The notes: generated from the letters alone by a model not told the origin. A stretch of DNA of 64,000 nucleotides from Prostheceraeus crozeri (GCA_907163375.1 CAJQUW010014401.1:124001-188000), one strand, 5' to 3'; positions 47,949-55,739 are shown, counted from the first letter of the stretch. Numbers and translations are program-made.

Positions 47949-48164
47949 ATGAAGCAGATGTGTTGCTTGCCATGTAATGAGCCGCCAGAGGTGAATGTCG
48001 TTGTCACTTGCACTTGCTGCGCCAGCTCTCATAATGAAACCCCTAAGCAATGTGAACACGATCGCAAAACCGCTAAAGCTAAATGCTGCAGTTGTTGTAA
48101 ATGTAGAAAGGGAAGAAAACAAAAAGATGAGAAGGAGGAAAAAGAGTCAGCCGTCATCGACTGA
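47949..48164 (+). CDS. Small Cys-rich ORF
   Basis: 71 codons starting 1 bp after the previous stop. It contains CCLPC, CTCCASS and CCSCCKCRKG, 14 Cys in all, then a KD-EKEEKE acidic/basic tail. It overlaps the integrase start in another frame. The Cys spacing resembles no zinc-finger family I can name. It may be a real small metal-binding protein or an alternative 5' part of the integrase gene. Confidence 0.4.
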   Translation: MKQMCCLPCNEPPEVNVVVTCTCCASSHNETPKQCEHDRKTAKAKCCSCCKCRKGRKQKDEKEEKESAVID

Positions 48165-49220
48165 ACGTTTGAAGTCAATCTATTATGATGTAAAACATCC
48201 GGCAGGATTTGCATCTATCAAGAAATTATCAAAAGCGAGTGGTCTTCCACAATCACAAGTGAAACGATGGTTAAAGGGTCAGGCTACCTATACACTCCAC
48301 AAACAAGCGAAAAAGAAGTACCGCACCCGCCATTATATTGTTCATGACATCGATGAACAGTGGCAAGCAGATTTGTGCGATGTTGCCTCCATTTCAAAAC
48401 ATAACTCGGGCAATAATTTTATTTTAACCGTCATTGATATTTTCTCGCGTTATGCGTGGGCTCAACCTTTAAAAACTAAAGAAGGGAAAGGAGTAGCAAA
48501 AGCATTTTTCGAAAAACAATTTTTCGAGAAGGTCGCATTCCAAAAAGAATTCAGAGTGATCAAGGAAAAGAGTTTGAAAATCAGCATGTGACAAGATTAT
48601 TTGAGAGGCATGACATTGAGTTGTTTAGTGTAAAGAGCGCTTATAAAGCTGCACTCGTTGAACGTTTTAATCGCACATTAAAAAATCGTTTGTGGCGACA
48701 TTTTACTGCCAACTTGACACAAAATTGGACAAAGGTTCTACAAGATACACTCCATGCCTACAATCACTCTATCCATCGTTCTATTGGACTCAGACCAGTA
48801 GATGTAAATGCTGACAATGTAGATAAAGTGCGCGAATCATTCCAACGTAAACGCACTCATGTGAAAAGTGATGTGAAAATTGGCGATAAAGTTCGTATCT
48901 CAAAAGTGAAAAGTGTTTTTGCTAAAGGGTACCTCCCGAATTGGACAGAGGAGGTATTTACAGTATCAAGGATTAATCAAAAAGACTCTCCGACCACCTA
49001 CAAGTTGAAAGATTACGATAATGAAGAAATTGAGGGTAGCTTTTACCGCGATGAGATTGAGGTAGTCACTGAAAGTGAAACATATTTGGTAGAGAAAATC
49101 ATTCGATGTAAAAAACGGCAAGGTGAAGAATGGTGTCTTGTTAAATGGACTGGTTATCCTTCAAGTATGAACTCTTGGATGCGTCGTGCCGACATCTTTC
49201 ATCTAAGTGATCGACAGTGA
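48127..49220 (+). pseudogene. Polinton integrase with chromodomain, frameshifted
   Basis: Retroviral-type DDE integrase that inserts the element into host DNA. The N-terminal part (from ATG 48,127) has an HTH-like region and WQADLCDV with the first catalytic Asp, then DIFSRYAWA. The second part has QSDQGKEF (second Asp) and VERFNRTLK (catalytic Glu, about 33 residues later). The C-terminus carries a chromodomain (YLVEKIIRCKK, then WCLVKWTGYPSS), usual in Polintons and thought to target chromatin. The reading frame changes by one position at about 48,505-48,530, inside a duplicated ATTTTTCGA word rich in A and T runs. No stop precedes the shift; the first frame ends at 48,591. An inactivating indel or an assembly error is likely. 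Confidence 0.88.
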
Positions 49221-49223
49221 TTC

Positions 49224-49231
49224 ATGCAAAG
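49224..49231 (+). promoter_or_regulatory. ATGCAAAG motif before the pX-like gene
   Basis: ATGCAAAGTTGT, 4 bp after the integrase stop and 38 bp before ATG 49,262. Confidence 0.45.
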
Positions 49232-49261
49232 TTGTAACTAACAATGTTTAGGGTTTGAGCT

Positions 49262-49717
49262 ATGAATCCAACTGCCTCATTTTATTCACGACCCTCCTAC
49301 GTAAGTGGTGGAGGACAAATTTACATCGGTGCTCGCCGCCAACGTGGAGGTAGCATACTTGGTGCACTGAAATCTGTTGTAGCACCTCTCATATCCAATG
49401 TCGGTAGATCTTTAAAACGAAATGTTTTAAGTAATGCCGTTGGCTTTGCTGGTGATGTTGCTAGTGATCTTTCCAGAGGTAGAAGTTTTAAGAGCAGTTT
49501 GTTGAATCGTGGGAAGGAACGCGGTTTAAAAACATTGAAGCAGACCATTGCTGGTGTTACTCAAGGAAAGAAATCACCTAAACGAATGAGAAAAGGAAGG
49601 AGGAAACATCGCGGAGCTGGTAAGGTGCGATCTTCAGTCAAAAGGCATTCACGCAAACGTCGCAGAGGCTCTAATCATTCATCAGGCGCTAAACGACGAC
49701 GCTGCTATAACTTCTAA
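49262..49717 (+). CDS. Basic virion-core-type protein (adenovirus pX-like)
   Basis: 151 codons. The N-terminus has SGGGQIYIGARRQRGGSILG, two Gly-Gly sites that resemble adenain cleavage points. A Leu/Val-rich amphipathic segment follows, and the C-terminal third is mostly Arg/Lys (GKRSPKRMRKGRR-type and SRKRRRG). Proteins of this layout directly precede the capsid gene in adintoviruses and Polintons and are compared with adenovirus core or membrane-lytic proteins. It is 3 bp from the capsid gene, consistent with joint expression. Confidence 0.6.
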   Translation: MNPTASFYSRPSYVSGGGQIYIGARRQRGGSILGALKSVVAPLISNVGRSLKRNVLSNAVGFAGDVASDLSRGRSFKSSLLNRGKERGLKTLKQTIAGVTQGKKSPKRMRKGRRKHRGAGKVRSSVKRHSRKRRRGSNHSSGAKRRRCYNF

Positions 49718-49719
49718 TC

Positions 49720-50997
49720 ATGGAGTGTAAAACTTCCGGTTTTTGTTTATTCGATCAACAAGCCATACAGACAGATATTCTTAGTTCAAGTATTGTAGAT
49801 TATCATCCTCGAACAGCTGAGAATGCTGGCCCCATTGAATTTGTTATTCCTGGTGGTAGTGATGACTACATAGATTTGAGTTATGCGATGCTTGATTTGA
49901 GGTTTAGAATTCAGCAAGCAGATGGAACTGCTATTGACGATGCACATAAAGTTGGACTGAACAATTTACCATTGACTACATTACTTCGCGATGTTTCTCT
50001 AACGATTGGAGAGCAGCAGGTGGAAGGTGGTCAAAGCGATTATCCCTATAAATCATATTTCACTCATGTATCGCAGTTTCATCCAGCAGCACAAAAAAGT
50101 CATATGGAAGCCATGGGATGGTACAGAGATGAAGCAGGAAAATTTGATGTTGAAACAAACAGTGGCTTTGTAAAGCGATCTGCTATGATTAAAGATAGTA
50201 GAGTATGTCAGCTATATGGTCCGCTGAATTTAGACTTCTTTAGACAGTCAAAGTTTTTACTCTGTAATACCAGCATGCGACTCAAGCTGACATTGAATAA
50301 GCCTGAATTTGCGCTGAATGCATTTGCTAAAGTTGACAATTTTAGAATTCATGTGGAAGATATTGCACTTTACATTCGTCGAGTAGTACCGAATCCAAGT
50401 GTCATTAGAGGGCATGCTGAAGGTCTTAACCGCCAAAATGCCATTTACCCCGTTCAGCATACAAAGCTTCTCACCTTTACAATTCCGAAAGATCAAAAGA
50501 GTTTCATGAAAGATGGCCTCTTTCCATCGGAAGCACCGAAGCTCCTCATGGTGGCAATGGTTGAAAATGATGCATTTAATGGTAATATAAAGAAGAATCC
50601 TTTCAATTTTAAACACAATCAGTTAAGTGAAATTGCTTTACGTGTTAATGGTGTGAGTCATCCTGGTCCACCCTACAAACCAGATTTTGCTTCGGATCAA
50701 TTTATTCGCAGTTATGTTGATTTTATGGATGTCTTTGGCTTTTACAATACGGATGATACCAACGGACTGACTATGAAAGAGTTTAAGAGTGGATATACTA
50801 TTTATGCATTTGATTTGACTGCTGACAGCGATATTAGTGCACCCTATCGTCAAGCGAACGTGCCTCATAATATTCGTTTGGATTTGACGTTCAAAAGAAC
50901 ACTACCTGAGACGATCAATGTATTAATTTATGCAGTCTTCGATTCAAATATTGAAATTACAAAGTATCGTGACGTGATTCTTCAGTATAATCGTTAA
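49720..50997 (+). CDS. Major-capsid-type (double jelly-roll, F54H12.2-like) protein
   Basis: 425 codons. The early part has IDLSYAMLDLRFRI, then NNLPLTTLLRDVSLTIGEQQV and YPYKSYFTHV, the pattern of the first jelly-roll of hexon-like proteins. The second half (about 215-425) contains a second beta-rich domain ending in TFKRTLPETINVLIYAVFDS. This size and pattern match the protein annotated in animal genomes as F54H12.2-like, a capsid homologue in Polintons and adintoviruses. It would form the virion shell. The stop overlaps the protease start (TAATG at 50,995-50,999). No defect was seen, which argues that the element may still make virions or was integrated recently. Confidence 0.8.
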   Translation: MECKTSGFCLFDQQAIQTDILSSSIVDYHPRTAENAGPIEFVIPGGSDDYIDLSYAMLDLRFRIQQADGTAIDDAHKVGLNNLPLTTLLRDVSLTIGEQQVEGGQSDYPYKSYFTHVSQFHPAAQKSHMEAMGWYRDEAGKFDVETNSGFVKRSAMIKDSRVCQLYGPLNLDFFRQSKFLLCNTSMRLKLTLNKPEFALNAFAKVDNFRIHVEDIALYIRRVVPNPSVIRGHAEGLNRQNAIYPVQHTKLLTFTIPKDQKSFMKDGLFPSEAPKLLMVAMVENDAFNGNIKKNPFNFKHNQLSEIALRVNGVSHPGPPYKPDFASDQFIRSYVDFMDVFGFYNTDDTNGLTMKEFKSGYTIYAFDLTADSDISAPYRQANVPHNIRLDLTFKRTLPETINVLIYAVFDSNIEITKYRDVILQYNR

Positions 50998-51458
50998 TGA
51001 GTTGGTTGACTGCTGACGATATTAAGACTAAAGTGCAGCGTAATGCAGACGAAGCGACGTTGAAAGCTTTCGATAATGTCTATTCACTCGATACCTTACC
51101 ACCTGCAGTAAATCACTATCCCATCTTTATTGTGCTAAACACTCATTCACAGAATTTAGGCGGTGAGCATTGGAAAGCGATCTTTATTGGAGAAGACCGA
51201 CGTGGTGAACTATTTGACTCTCTTGCTCAACCTCCAAATATACCAACACAGCAGTGGTTGAGAAAACATACGCGTCAATATCAGCGAAATGAACGCATAC
51301 TACAACATCCACTTTCATCAACGTGTGGTGCTTTTGTACTGTACTTCATCTTAAAACGTTTACATGTATCTCGATTTGCATCTGTTATTCAAAACTTTTC
51401 ATGTAATCCATCCTCTAATGAAAAAATGATTTGTAAGTTCTATCATGATTTGAAATAA
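50997..51458 (+). CDS. Adenain-type cysteine protease
   Basis: 153 codons. The catalytic set of the adenovirus-type (C5) protease is visible: GGEHWKAIF (His, about residue 60), ELFDSL (Asp, about 77), LQHPLSSTCGAFVL (Gln of the oxyanion hole and catalytic Cys, about 118). It would process the basic virion proteins and capsid during maturation. ATG overlaps the capsid stop. The stop codon lies inside AATAAA (51,454-51,459), so transcript end and coding end coincide. Confidence 0.9.
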   Translation: MSWLTADDIKTKVQRNADEATLKAFDNVYSLDTLPPAVNHYPIFIVLNTHSQNLGGEHWKAIFIGEDRRGELFDSLAQPPNIPTQQWLRKHTRQYQRNERILQHPLSSTCGAFVLYFILKRLHVSRFASVIQNFSCNPSSNEKMICKFYHDLK

Positions 51459-51489
51459 AAACATCATGTTGGAAAAATTGTTTTTTATT
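51454..51489. terminator. Convergent polyadenylation signals overlapping two stop codons
   Basis: AATAAA on the plus strand at 51,454-51,459 overlaps the protease stop. AATAAA on the minus strand at 51,489-51,484 overlaps the TBP-like stop. The two convergent genes are only about 25 bp apart. Confidence 0.65.
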
Positions 51490-52030
51490 TTACAATCCGC
51501 TGGGTACGTACATACTCAATGAGATAGTCTAGGATCATATTTGCTTGTTCATGAGATTTTAGTCCAGTAATGATCACTTTACTATTATGAAAGATTGCCA
51601 CATGCACAGGCAACCAACAACTAATGAGAGCTGCAGGAAAAAGTTCGGGTTCATAACACAAACTGTAACTGCTGGTACGAATCTTCAAAAATGATAGACT
51701 GTCACTCAATTGAGTAGAGATCACCATATTGTCCACAGTCAGATTCGACATCACACACCTCTCCCTCTTCCATATCCGACGTAGTAGTCTCTGTAGCTCT
51801 AAGCGCATTGACTGCGCCGATGAATGAGAAAGGGCGCCGAGAATCTGTACAGTCCCATTTGGGAAGAGTTGAAGATTCCGCGAATTGTTCATCTTCACCA
51901 CTAACATTTGAGGACGGCCCGGGTAATACTTGCTGTTTGGAAGCTGTTGGCGTAATGTTGTGAGATCGATTTTGGTGTAGAGTCTGAAGCGACGGAGAAT
52001 GTTGACGATGGTGTAGCGATGGCGCTTCAT
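51485..52030 (-). CDS. TATA-binding-protein-like (TBP-fold) protein
   Basis: 181 codons from ATG 52,030, the length of a bare TBP core. Two repeats are evident. Repeat 1 (about residues 5-85) has YTIVNILRRFRL, IDLTTLRQQL, YYPGRPQMLVVKM and LQLFPNGTVQILGA. Repeat 2 (about 93-178) has VMSNLTVDNMV, YEPELFPAALI, AIFHNSKVIITGLK and a closing helix. YEPELFP is the signature of the second TBP repeat. Of the four DNA-kinking Phe positions of TBP, three are kept (LFPNG, ELFPA, AIFHN) and one is Pro (RPQML). It should bind TATA DNA and set transcription starts on the element's own promoters, one of which drives this gene. Its first 329 nt overlap another ORF. Confidence 0.82.
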   Translation of the reverse strand: MKRHRYTIVNILRRFRLYTKIDLTTLRQQLPNSKYYPGRPQMLVVKMNNSRNLQLFPNGTVQILGALSHSSAQSMRLELQRLLRRIWKRERCVMSNLTVDNMVISTQLSDSLSFLKIRTSSYSLCYEPELFPAALISCWLPVHVAIFHNSKVIITGLKSHEQANMILDYLIEYVRTQRIVK

Positions 52031-52352
52031 GATGAAAGAATGAGTAAATTGAGCGATGTACCTTCCTTTTATACTTTTCCCAACTACCTTGATGAAATGT
52101 GAAGTTAGTATGAAGTTGGGAATGATAGAGTTGAATTCGCCGATTGTTGACGCGCAGCCAGATGCGATTTCCAATACGTGAATGTCTTTTCATATAGAAG
52201 TATTTCAAGTCCTTCATGATATGATGTAGAGATTGAAAATGACGATAAGATAAAACAAACTCTCTTCTCACATTTCCAGTTGAATCTTTGAAATAGACGT
52301 TTCGATCATGATCCGTTTCAATACGTTGTAGGGAATCTAATTTCCAACTCAT
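51702..52352 (-). CDS. PC4-like protein 2 with long tail overlapping the TBP-like gene
   Basis: 216 codons from ATG 52,352. Residues 1-110 match the neighbour at 52,375-52,731 along their whole length (LDSLQ, then D-R-N-V-Y-F-K, WEKYKRKVHRSI). Two repeats of strands then helix (V-x-F, then L-S-x-R-x-F-x-x-L; later WLRVNNRRIQLYH, FTFHQGSWEKY) recall the PC4/SUB1 coactivator fold; this is pattern-level evidence only. Residues about 110-216 are His/Ser/Pro-rich then acidic (DMEEGEVCDVESD) and are read in a different frame through the first TBP repeat. The 109 stop-free codons in the overlap suggest a real tail, but this needs expression evidence. Confidence 0.55.
   Translation of the reverse strand: MSWKLDSLQRIETDHDRNVYFKDSTGNVRREFVLSYRHFQSLHHIMKDLKYFYMKRHSRIGNRIWLRVNNRRIQLYHSQLHTNFTFHQGSWEKYKRKVHRSIYSFFHHEAPSLHHRQHSPSLQTLHQNRSHNITPTASKQQVLPGPSSNVSGEDEQFAESSTLPKWDCTDSRRPFSFIGAVNALRATETTTSDMEEGEVCDVESDCGQYGDLYSIE
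52038..52073 (-). promoter_or_regulatory. TATA-initiator promoter of the TBP-like gene
   Basis: TATAAAAG on the minus strand at 52,073-52,066 and TCATTC at 52,043-52,038, initiator A 32 bp downstream, eight bases before ATG 52,030. The promoter lies inside the coding region of the PC4-like gene and supports the ATG choice. Confidence 0.8.
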
Positions 52353-52374
52353 GGTGCGTGGTAATCATATCTGA

Positions 52375-52731
52375 TTAAGATTTGCATAGTAGGGCGATGA
52401 ACTCACGACGAATAAATGTCATGATGGAGCGATGTATGCATCTTCTATACTTCTCCCAATTGTATTTGCGAAATGAGAAACAGTTTGCGGAATGAGAATG
52501 GTAGATTTGAATTTCATTTCTGTAATGTTGAAGCCAAACTTGATCACCCAAGGAGATGAATCTTAATGTTTCAAAATATTCCAAATCCCTCATGATATCA
52601 TTGAGGTTGACAAATTGTCGCCATGTTAATGTAATTCCTCTTGATGTATGACCATGAGAATTTTTGAAATGTACGTTTCCATCACGATCAACTCTGATAT
52701 ATTGTAGAGAGTCCAAAATCCAAGTCTTCAT
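52375..52731 (-). CDS. PC4-like protein 1 (paralogue)
   Basis: 118 codons from ATG 52,731 (upstream frame lacks ATG). It contains DGNVHFKNSHGH, GITLTWRQFVNLNDIM, then SLGDQVWLQHYRNEIQIYH and WEKYRRCIHRSI. The first block resembles PC4-family DNA-binding domains (G-x-V-x-F then G-I-x-L-T-x-x-Q/F-x-x-L), which bind single-stranded DNA and help TBP-dependent transcription. The tandem relation to the next gene shows a duplication inside the element. Family assignment is tentative. It lies divergently to the virion-type pair, with 35 bp between start codons. Confidence 0.55.
   Translation of the reverse strand: MKTWILDSLQYIRVDRDGNVHFKNSHGHTSRGITLTWRQFVNLNDIMRDLEYFETLRFISLGDQVWLQHYRNEIQIYHSHSANCFSFRKYNWEKYRRCIHRSIMTFIRREFIALLCKS
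52380..52387 (-). promoter_or_regulatory. ATGCAAAT motif before PC4-like gene 2
   Basis: ATGCAAAT on the minus strand inside the last codons of PC4-like gene 1, 28 bp upstream of ATG 52,352. Confidence 0.4.
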
Positions 52732-52737
52732 GATGTT

Positions 52738-52745
52738 ATGCAAAG
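52738..52745 (+). promoter_or_regulatory. ATGCAAAG motif in the divergent 35-bp intergenic region
   Basis: TTATGCAAAGTTGC lies between the divergent starts at 52,731 and 52,767. It is 29 bp upstream of the plus-strand ATG. Confidence 0.45.
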
Positions 52746-52766
52746 TTGCAGATTAGCAATATAAAA

Positions 52767-54164
52767 ATGTCGTTTTATCATATTTTGCTTAGCAATGCGG
52801 CTACAAAGAGATTTACTAGCAATCGAGCCGCACTCTTTTCTACTCCCATTGATCATGCACAACAGCTAAATGGGAATTGGGAAGTGGGTGTCACTCAACT
52901 TGTTTATAGCAACTGTGTCTATACTTTTGATCATGAGGTGATGACTATTAATATGAGGCGTACAGCTGCTTATCAATGTGAAAAGGGGTGCCGAGTATAC
53001 ATTCCACAGTGGCCAAAGAAAGATCTCTTATCATGTAAAAAGTTTATATATGATTTCTTGAATAAAGCGTGTAAACATATTGTCCAATTTACTCCGCACA
53101 ATGATGATTATAATTATGTACATCATGTAGTTGAGAAAGATTGGATTGTTGGTTTAAGTCCAAGTTTAAGAAATGATTTAGGCTACCTCGCTAGCGCCTT
53201 AACAAGCTATGATAATTTTAACGTTAATTACCACATAAGTGGTCATAAGCAGTTAATATATCGAGAGGAAGCTTATTATGTAGATCTTATTCCAAGAAAT
53301 GAGAAGACGTTGGTGAAGAAGATTGTGATTAAGCCAAGAAAGACAAACATGACTCCTGAAACATTATTGAAGAAATTTAATTATCTCCTTCGAGTTGATG
53401 ACAAACAAGTGGCAACATTGACTTATATTAAATCATCTAATCATATTGCAATAAGTAAATTAAATGATGATGATCTAGTATTAGTTTGTTCAAAAGATTT
53501 TCATCAGTTCTTACGACATCGTTCTGCAGCTGTTCATGGAAAATCTGATATGCAACATTTACCATGTGAAAGGTCAAATCAATTTGATACAGAATGGGCC
53601 GTATCTTTATACAGAAAGTGTGTAGAGCCTTTTGGTGGTTTCTTACATGAAACAAGAGTGTTGATGCCTCGCATTATTACTTCGGTTAAATTGGTTGTAG
53701 ATTATTTAAATGAAGTGATTAATGAGCAACATATTTCATTTTCTGAAAAAGAAGGTACTTTGTCTCTCACTATAAATGGAAAAGGTATTGAACTAATTAT
53801 GGATAAAACTCTAATGGACATTTTGGGTTTTGATCAAAATATCTTTAAAAGTGGTACTGTAACCAAAGCTAGCGCAGACATGTCGCTATCGCGTCGTATT
53901 AACTATTTTCAGATATATTCCAATATTGGTGAAGATGTACGTGTGGGAGATGTTGAAGCTCCATTGCTAGCAATGATACCATACCAGCCAAAAAGCTGCA
54001 GTATTTTATCTGAGCATACTTTCAAGAAAGTGCATTATACAAAGCTGAAATCAAACTACATCCCACAAATTGATATTGCCATTTATGATGATGCTGGTGC
54101 GTTGATTCCTTTTCATAAAGATGCTGTGACAAGTATTACACTCCATTTCCGAATGAAGAGTTAA
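52767..54164 (+). CDS. Virion-type protein A (WEVGV family, tandem paralogue)
   Basis: 465 codons from ATG 52,767. The N-terminus reads YHILLSNAATKRFTSN, then LNGNWEVGVTQLVY, the same order as in the next gene (LPSNASMNKFPKN, LEGEWEVGVSSICY). This start block is common in a family of proteins found with Polintons in animal genomes. The rest is beta-rich (two repeats of a strand pattern at about 200-300 and 350-465). Minor capsid, penton or spike protein is plausible; I cannot assign which. Its stop is 10 bp before the next frame opens. Confidence 0.6.
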   Translation: MSFYHILLSNAATKRFTSNRAALFSTPIDHAQQLNGNWEVGVTQLVYSNCVYTFDHEVMTINMRRTAAYQCEKGCRVYIPQWPKKDLLSCKKFIYDFLNKACKHIVQFTPHNDDYNYVHHVVEKDWIVGLSPSLRNDLGYLASALTSYDNFNVNYHISGHKQLIYREEAYYVDLIPRNEKTLVKKIVIKPRKTNMTPETLLKKFNYLLRVDDKQVATLTYIKSSNHIAISKLNDDDLVLVCSKDFHQFLRHRSAAVHGKSDMQHLPCERSNQFDTEWAVSLYRKCVEPFGGFLHETRVLMPRIITSVKLVVDYLNEVINEQHISFSEKEGTLSLTINGKGIELIMDKTLMDILGFDQNIFKSGTVTKASADMSLSRRINYFQIYSNIGEDVRVGDVEAPLLAMIPYQPKSCSILSEHTFKKVHYTKLKSNYIPQIDIAIYDDAGALIPFHKDAVTSITLHFRMKS

Positions 54165-54171
54165 TGCAAAA
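54164..54171 (+). promoter_or_regulatory. ATGCAAAA motif before virion-type protein B
   Basis: ATGCAAAAGTATG begins on the last base of the preceding stop codon, 10 bp before ATG 54,174 and 40 bp before the more likely ATG 54,204. Confidence 0.4.
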
Positions 54172-54203
54172 GTATGCTAATATATTTTTCCAATGTGAAT
54201 AAT

Positions 54204-55724
54204 ATGGAAAGTGAAAATAAGGACTCGTTTCTAATCTACTTGCCCAGTAATGCTTCTATGAATAAATTTCCCAAAAATAAACCATCAGACTATCGAGTAG
54301 AATTAAATCGGCCACTGCATTTAGAAGGTGAATGGGAAGTTGGCGTTTCTAGTATTTGCTATGATAGCAATATTCAGAATGTGAATGATTTGGAAGAAAT
54401 GATATTGACTCCTCGCACCCATGATGGAATAACGATGAATAATGCATTTCAGTTCCCATACAATTTAACATCAGATGGAAAGTGGAACTATGAATGGATT
54501 CAGATAAAATCAGATTCTTATGAGCCATTTGGGAATGAGAAAATTATTAAGGCATTCAACAGTGGTAATACTTCCATCATGAAGAATAAAAATCAGAAAG
54601 CTTATGAGTTTACTATCTATCATTGGAGTGGGAGACAGTTCCTCCGCTTTCATTCTTTTACTAAAGGTCTTACGCTGAGGTTGGATAGTGAATTCTATCC
54701 ACATCTTGGTTTTGGTCATGGACTACATCTAACGTCAATTGCTACTGCAAATGTTAAAAAAGTTTATTCAACTCGAATCAACAAATTTCATTATAGATTT
54801 AAAATATTTGATGAAGATGTTGTAGAATGCGAAGAACGCATCATTTTGAAAAAGCGTGGTGTTCAACCTTTATCACTTATTGAGTTAGTAAAACGATGGA
54901 ATGAGACTGTGGGTAAGAAGTATGGAGAGAAAATTATGGCGGACAAAAATAAGTTGGTTATTCAGAAATATAATGACAAACTTACAGTTTATTTCTCTCC
55001 AACCTTGCGTCATTTTGTAAGACATTATACGCCTATTATTGGAAGCGGTGTGGTGTATGGTTCTCATGAATATCACACTAAAGCTGATTCAGTTAATGAT
55101 GAATGGTGGGTGGACATCTATGGCGATCGCATCAAGAAAATTTACCAGTCTTATGAAGAATCTAAAGTTGCTATCAATATAATGCCGCGTCTATATCATA
55201 CAGTTGAAAGCTTCATTCATGTAGTAAATCCTTATATACAACAGAAGTTGAAGCATGTGATGAAAAGTAAATATGATGTAAAGACACACCACATTTCGTT
55301 TTCAATTGAAAAACAACGCGTTGTTCTGAAACTGGGTGATGACATTCAATGTCAATTGAGTAAAAATTTGAAAAAACTCTTTGGCTTTTCAATGCTACAA
55401 ACTGTGTTTGCTGCTGCGCATACGATTGGTATAGAAACACCAATGACACTTGATAAACATGAACAACACCTTTACATTCAAAGTGATTTGATTTTACCTA
55501 TTTCTGTTGGCGAGAAAAAAGAATACATTTTACGTGATTTCATTCATGATAAAGACGCTTCATATGGAATAGTCGAGAAGATGTTTGAATCTATTTTCTA
55601 TCATCCCGTCGTCAAACAAACTATACCCTCTATTGCTATCAAAATTACCAATGGTTTACAAGAGTGTATCCATGTGAAAGATACTAAATCCCTCGTAACT
55701 TTAGTGTTTCGGAAAACAAAGTGA
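54204..55724 (+). CDS. Virion-type protein B (WEVGV family)
   Basis: About 506 codons from ATG 54,204 (ATG 54,174 would add ten residues; the conserved family start begins near SFLIYLPSNAS). It shares the N-terminal block and overall plan with the preceding gene: N-terminal strand block, central region around residues 200-300 with RHYTPIIGSGVVYGS (compare RHRSAAVHGKSD in A), and a C-terminal beta-rich domain beginning PRLYHTVESF (compare PRIITSVKLV). So the pair arose by tandem duplication and diverged strongly. Structural role likely but unproven. Ends 22 bp before a convergent poly-A region. Confidence 0.6.
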   Translation: MESENKDSFLIYLPSNASMNKFPKNKPSDYRVELNRPLHLEGEWEVGVSSICYDSNIQNVNDLEEMILTPRTHDGITMNNAFQFPYNLTSDGKWNYEWIQIKSDSYEPFGNEKIIKAFNSGNTSIMKNKNQKAYEFTIYHWSGRQFLRFHSFTKGLTLRLDSEFYPHLGFGHGLHLTSIATANVKKVYSTRINKFHYRFKIFDEDVVECEERIILKKRGVQPLSLIELVKRWNETVGKKYGEKIMADKNKLVIQKYNDKLTVYFSPTLRHFVRHYTPIIGSGVVYGSHEYHTKADSVNDEWWVDIYGDRIKKIYQSYEESKVAINIMPRLYHTVESFIHVVNPYIQQKLKHVMKSKYDVKTHHISFSIEKQRVVLKLGDDIQCQLSKNLKKLFGFSMLQTVFAAAHTIGIETPMTLDKHEQHLYIQSDLILPISVGEKKEYILRDFIHDKDASYGIVEKMFESIFYHPVVKQTIPSIAIKITNGLQECIHVKDTKSLVTLVFRKTK

Positions 55725-55739
55725 AGTCATTGTGATATG

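Noticed and set aside
48505..48530. Programmed -1 ribosomal frameshift in the integrase
   Set aside because: No canonical slippery heptamer is in phase, and I saw no clear downstream pseudoknot; an indel is simpler.
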